A stretch of DNA of 64,000 nucleotides from Salibaculum halophilum. GTDB taxonomy: Bacteria > Pseudomonadota > Alphaproteobacteria > Rhodobacterales > Rhodobacteraceae. Below the pieces are notes generated by a model, which was not told where the DNA came from, did no database searches, and was given only the letters and a program-made list of their open reading frames with translations. Numbering within the stretch: position 1 is the stretch's first letter; each line of letters begins with the position of its first letter. The translations under genes were made by a program, and so were the position numbers. Of this stretch, positions 63,361 to 64,000 are shown one piece after another. The stretch spans positions 124,001-188,000 of the forward strand of contig NZ_MSIT01000007.1 of assembly GCF_002094885.1 (NCBI RefSeq). Reading direction: 5' to 3'.

Positions 63361-64000
63361 TCAGCCGCCGCCGATCAGGACCCCGGCGGCAAAGACCAGC
63401 GCGCCGCCCAGCACCACCTGAAACGTCGCCCGCAGGAAGGGCGTGTCCATGAACCGGTTCTGAATCCAGACGATGGCCCAAAGCTCGACGAAGACGACGA
63501 TGATCGCGGTGATGGTCGCCGTCCAGAAATCGGGAATGAGGTAGGGCAGCGCGTGGCCCAGCCCGCCCAGCGTTGTCATGACCCCGCTGGCCAGCCCTCG
63601 CTTTAACGGCGATCCGCGCCCTGAGATCTGCCCGTCATCCGAGGCCGCCTCGGTAAAGCCCATGGAAATCCCGGCCCCGACCGAGGCCGCGAGCCCGACC
63701 AGGAAGGTCGTCCACGTGTCCTGGGTGGCAAAGGCCGTGGCGAAGATCGGCGCCAGCGTAGAGACCGAACCGTCCATCAACCCGGCAAGCCCAGGCTGCA
63801 CCCAGGTCAGAACGAATCGACGATGCGCCTCGGAATCCTCTTCGGAGCGGGTCACATCACCCAGGTGTTCCTGCTCCAGGGTGTCGGCGGTGTCGGCATG
63901 GCCTGCCTCGGCCGCGGCCAGGTCGCCCAGCAGCTTGCGGGTGTCGGCATCCGTGGTGGCGGCCGCGGCGGCCTCGTAGAAGCGCTGCGCGTCGCGTTCC
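63361..64000 (-). CDS. mbfA: membrane-bound ferritin-VIT fusion protein, MbfA-like (N-terminus beyond window edge)
   Basis: MbfA exports iron and protects from iron and peroxide stress. Only the C-terminal 212 codons are in the window. The first visible part (RDAQRFYEAAAAATTDADTR, KLLGDLAAAEAGH) is a ferritin/rubrerythrin-like helix with the Glu and His of a di-iron site; then comes a VIT1/CCC1 membrane domain with GLMDGSVSTLAPIFATAFAT and SVGAGISMGFTEA, with about five helices and a Gly-rich C-terminus. The di-iron plus VIT order matches the Bradyrhizobium and Agrobacterium protein. The family is typically under Irr control; the promoter lies off the right edge. A GTG at 63855 is internal, not the start. 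Confidence 0.9.
   Translation of the reverse strand, partial: ERDAQRFYEAAAAATTDADTRKLLGDLAAAEAGHADTADTLEQEHLGDVTRSEEDSEAHRRFVLTWVQPGLAGLMDGSVSTLAPIFATAFATQDTWTTFLVGLAASVGAGISMGFTEAASDDGQISGRGSPLKRGLASGVMTTLGGLGHALPYLIPDFWTATITAIIVVFVELWAIVWIQNRFMDTPFLRATFQVVLGGALVFAAGVLIGGG

Overview
The window is high-GC chromosomal DNA from an alphaproteobacterium, very probably a Rhodobacteraceae (Roseobacter/Rhodobacter-type) member. The clearest evidence is the gene order ccoNOQP - universal stress protein - fnrL - hemN at the left edge, which is the classical Rhodobacter arrangement. Codon use, a DUF6478-type gene, a MlaA/MlaC pair and an intergenic hairpin element of the kind I associate with this family agree with it. 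Almost everything looks like vertically inherited core genome. I see no rRNA, tRNA, CRISPR array, prophage or intact insertion sequence.

Layout. 1-6.7 kb: the high-affinity cbb3 terminal oxidase (ccoP is cut by the left edge), a tandem Usp protein, the oxygen-responsive FNR-type regulator FnrL and anaerobic coproporphyrinogen dehydrogenase HemN, with an FNR-type box between ccoN and usp. 6.7-10.4 kb: an MFS carrier, asd (aspartate family amino acids) and a bicarbonate-transporter/PII-like pair (SbtA/SbtB type). 10.7-18.4 kb: a small helical protein, an M17 aminopeptidase coupled to an NlpC/P60 peptidase, smc, and a polytopic membrane protein of uncertain family. 18.4-29.1 kb: a TPP enzyme, an FMN reductase, a divergent pair resembling the two halves of MnmC, a DMT carrier, a soluble lytic transglycosylase, dapA, smpB, a sulfurtransferase and an aminotransferase. 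29.2-35 kb: glnK-amtB, a class A penicillin-binding protein, and mlaA-mlaC with a small secreted partner. 35-42 kb: a two-gene type I secretion module with no visible substrate, then RidA, GDPD, a GNAT/FemAB-like protein, pterin dehydratase and MscS. 42-51 kb: peroxiredoxin, ferredoxin-reductase-like flavoprotein, rsmD, map, sfsA, a CinA-type protein, GNAT, LysR and FadH-type dienoyl-CoA reductase. 50.8-55.7 kb: two coupled genes of unknown function, a lipoprotein, then accD-folC and a secreted protein. 55.6-56.6 kb: a conspicuous AT-rich islet carrying one secreted Gly/Ala-rich membrane-type protein. 56.6-64 kb: zapE, hydrolase, ornithine-cyclodeaminase-like, HAD, YaiI, S-formylglutathione hydrolase, an IYD-like nitroreductase, an AEC carrier, and the C-terminal part of an MbfA-type ferritin-VIT iron exporter.

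Many neighbouring genes overlap through ATGA, GTGA or TGATG junctions, which implies translational coupling in short operons. The best candidates for something undescribed are the AT-rich islet at 55.6-56.6 kb with its Gly-zipper-like protein, the protein before it whose C-terminus seems to have been rewritten at the islet border, the MnmC halves encoded separately and divergently, the SbtA/SbtB-like pair, and the orphan type I secretion module. None of these is a convincing novel multi-gene system from sequence alone.
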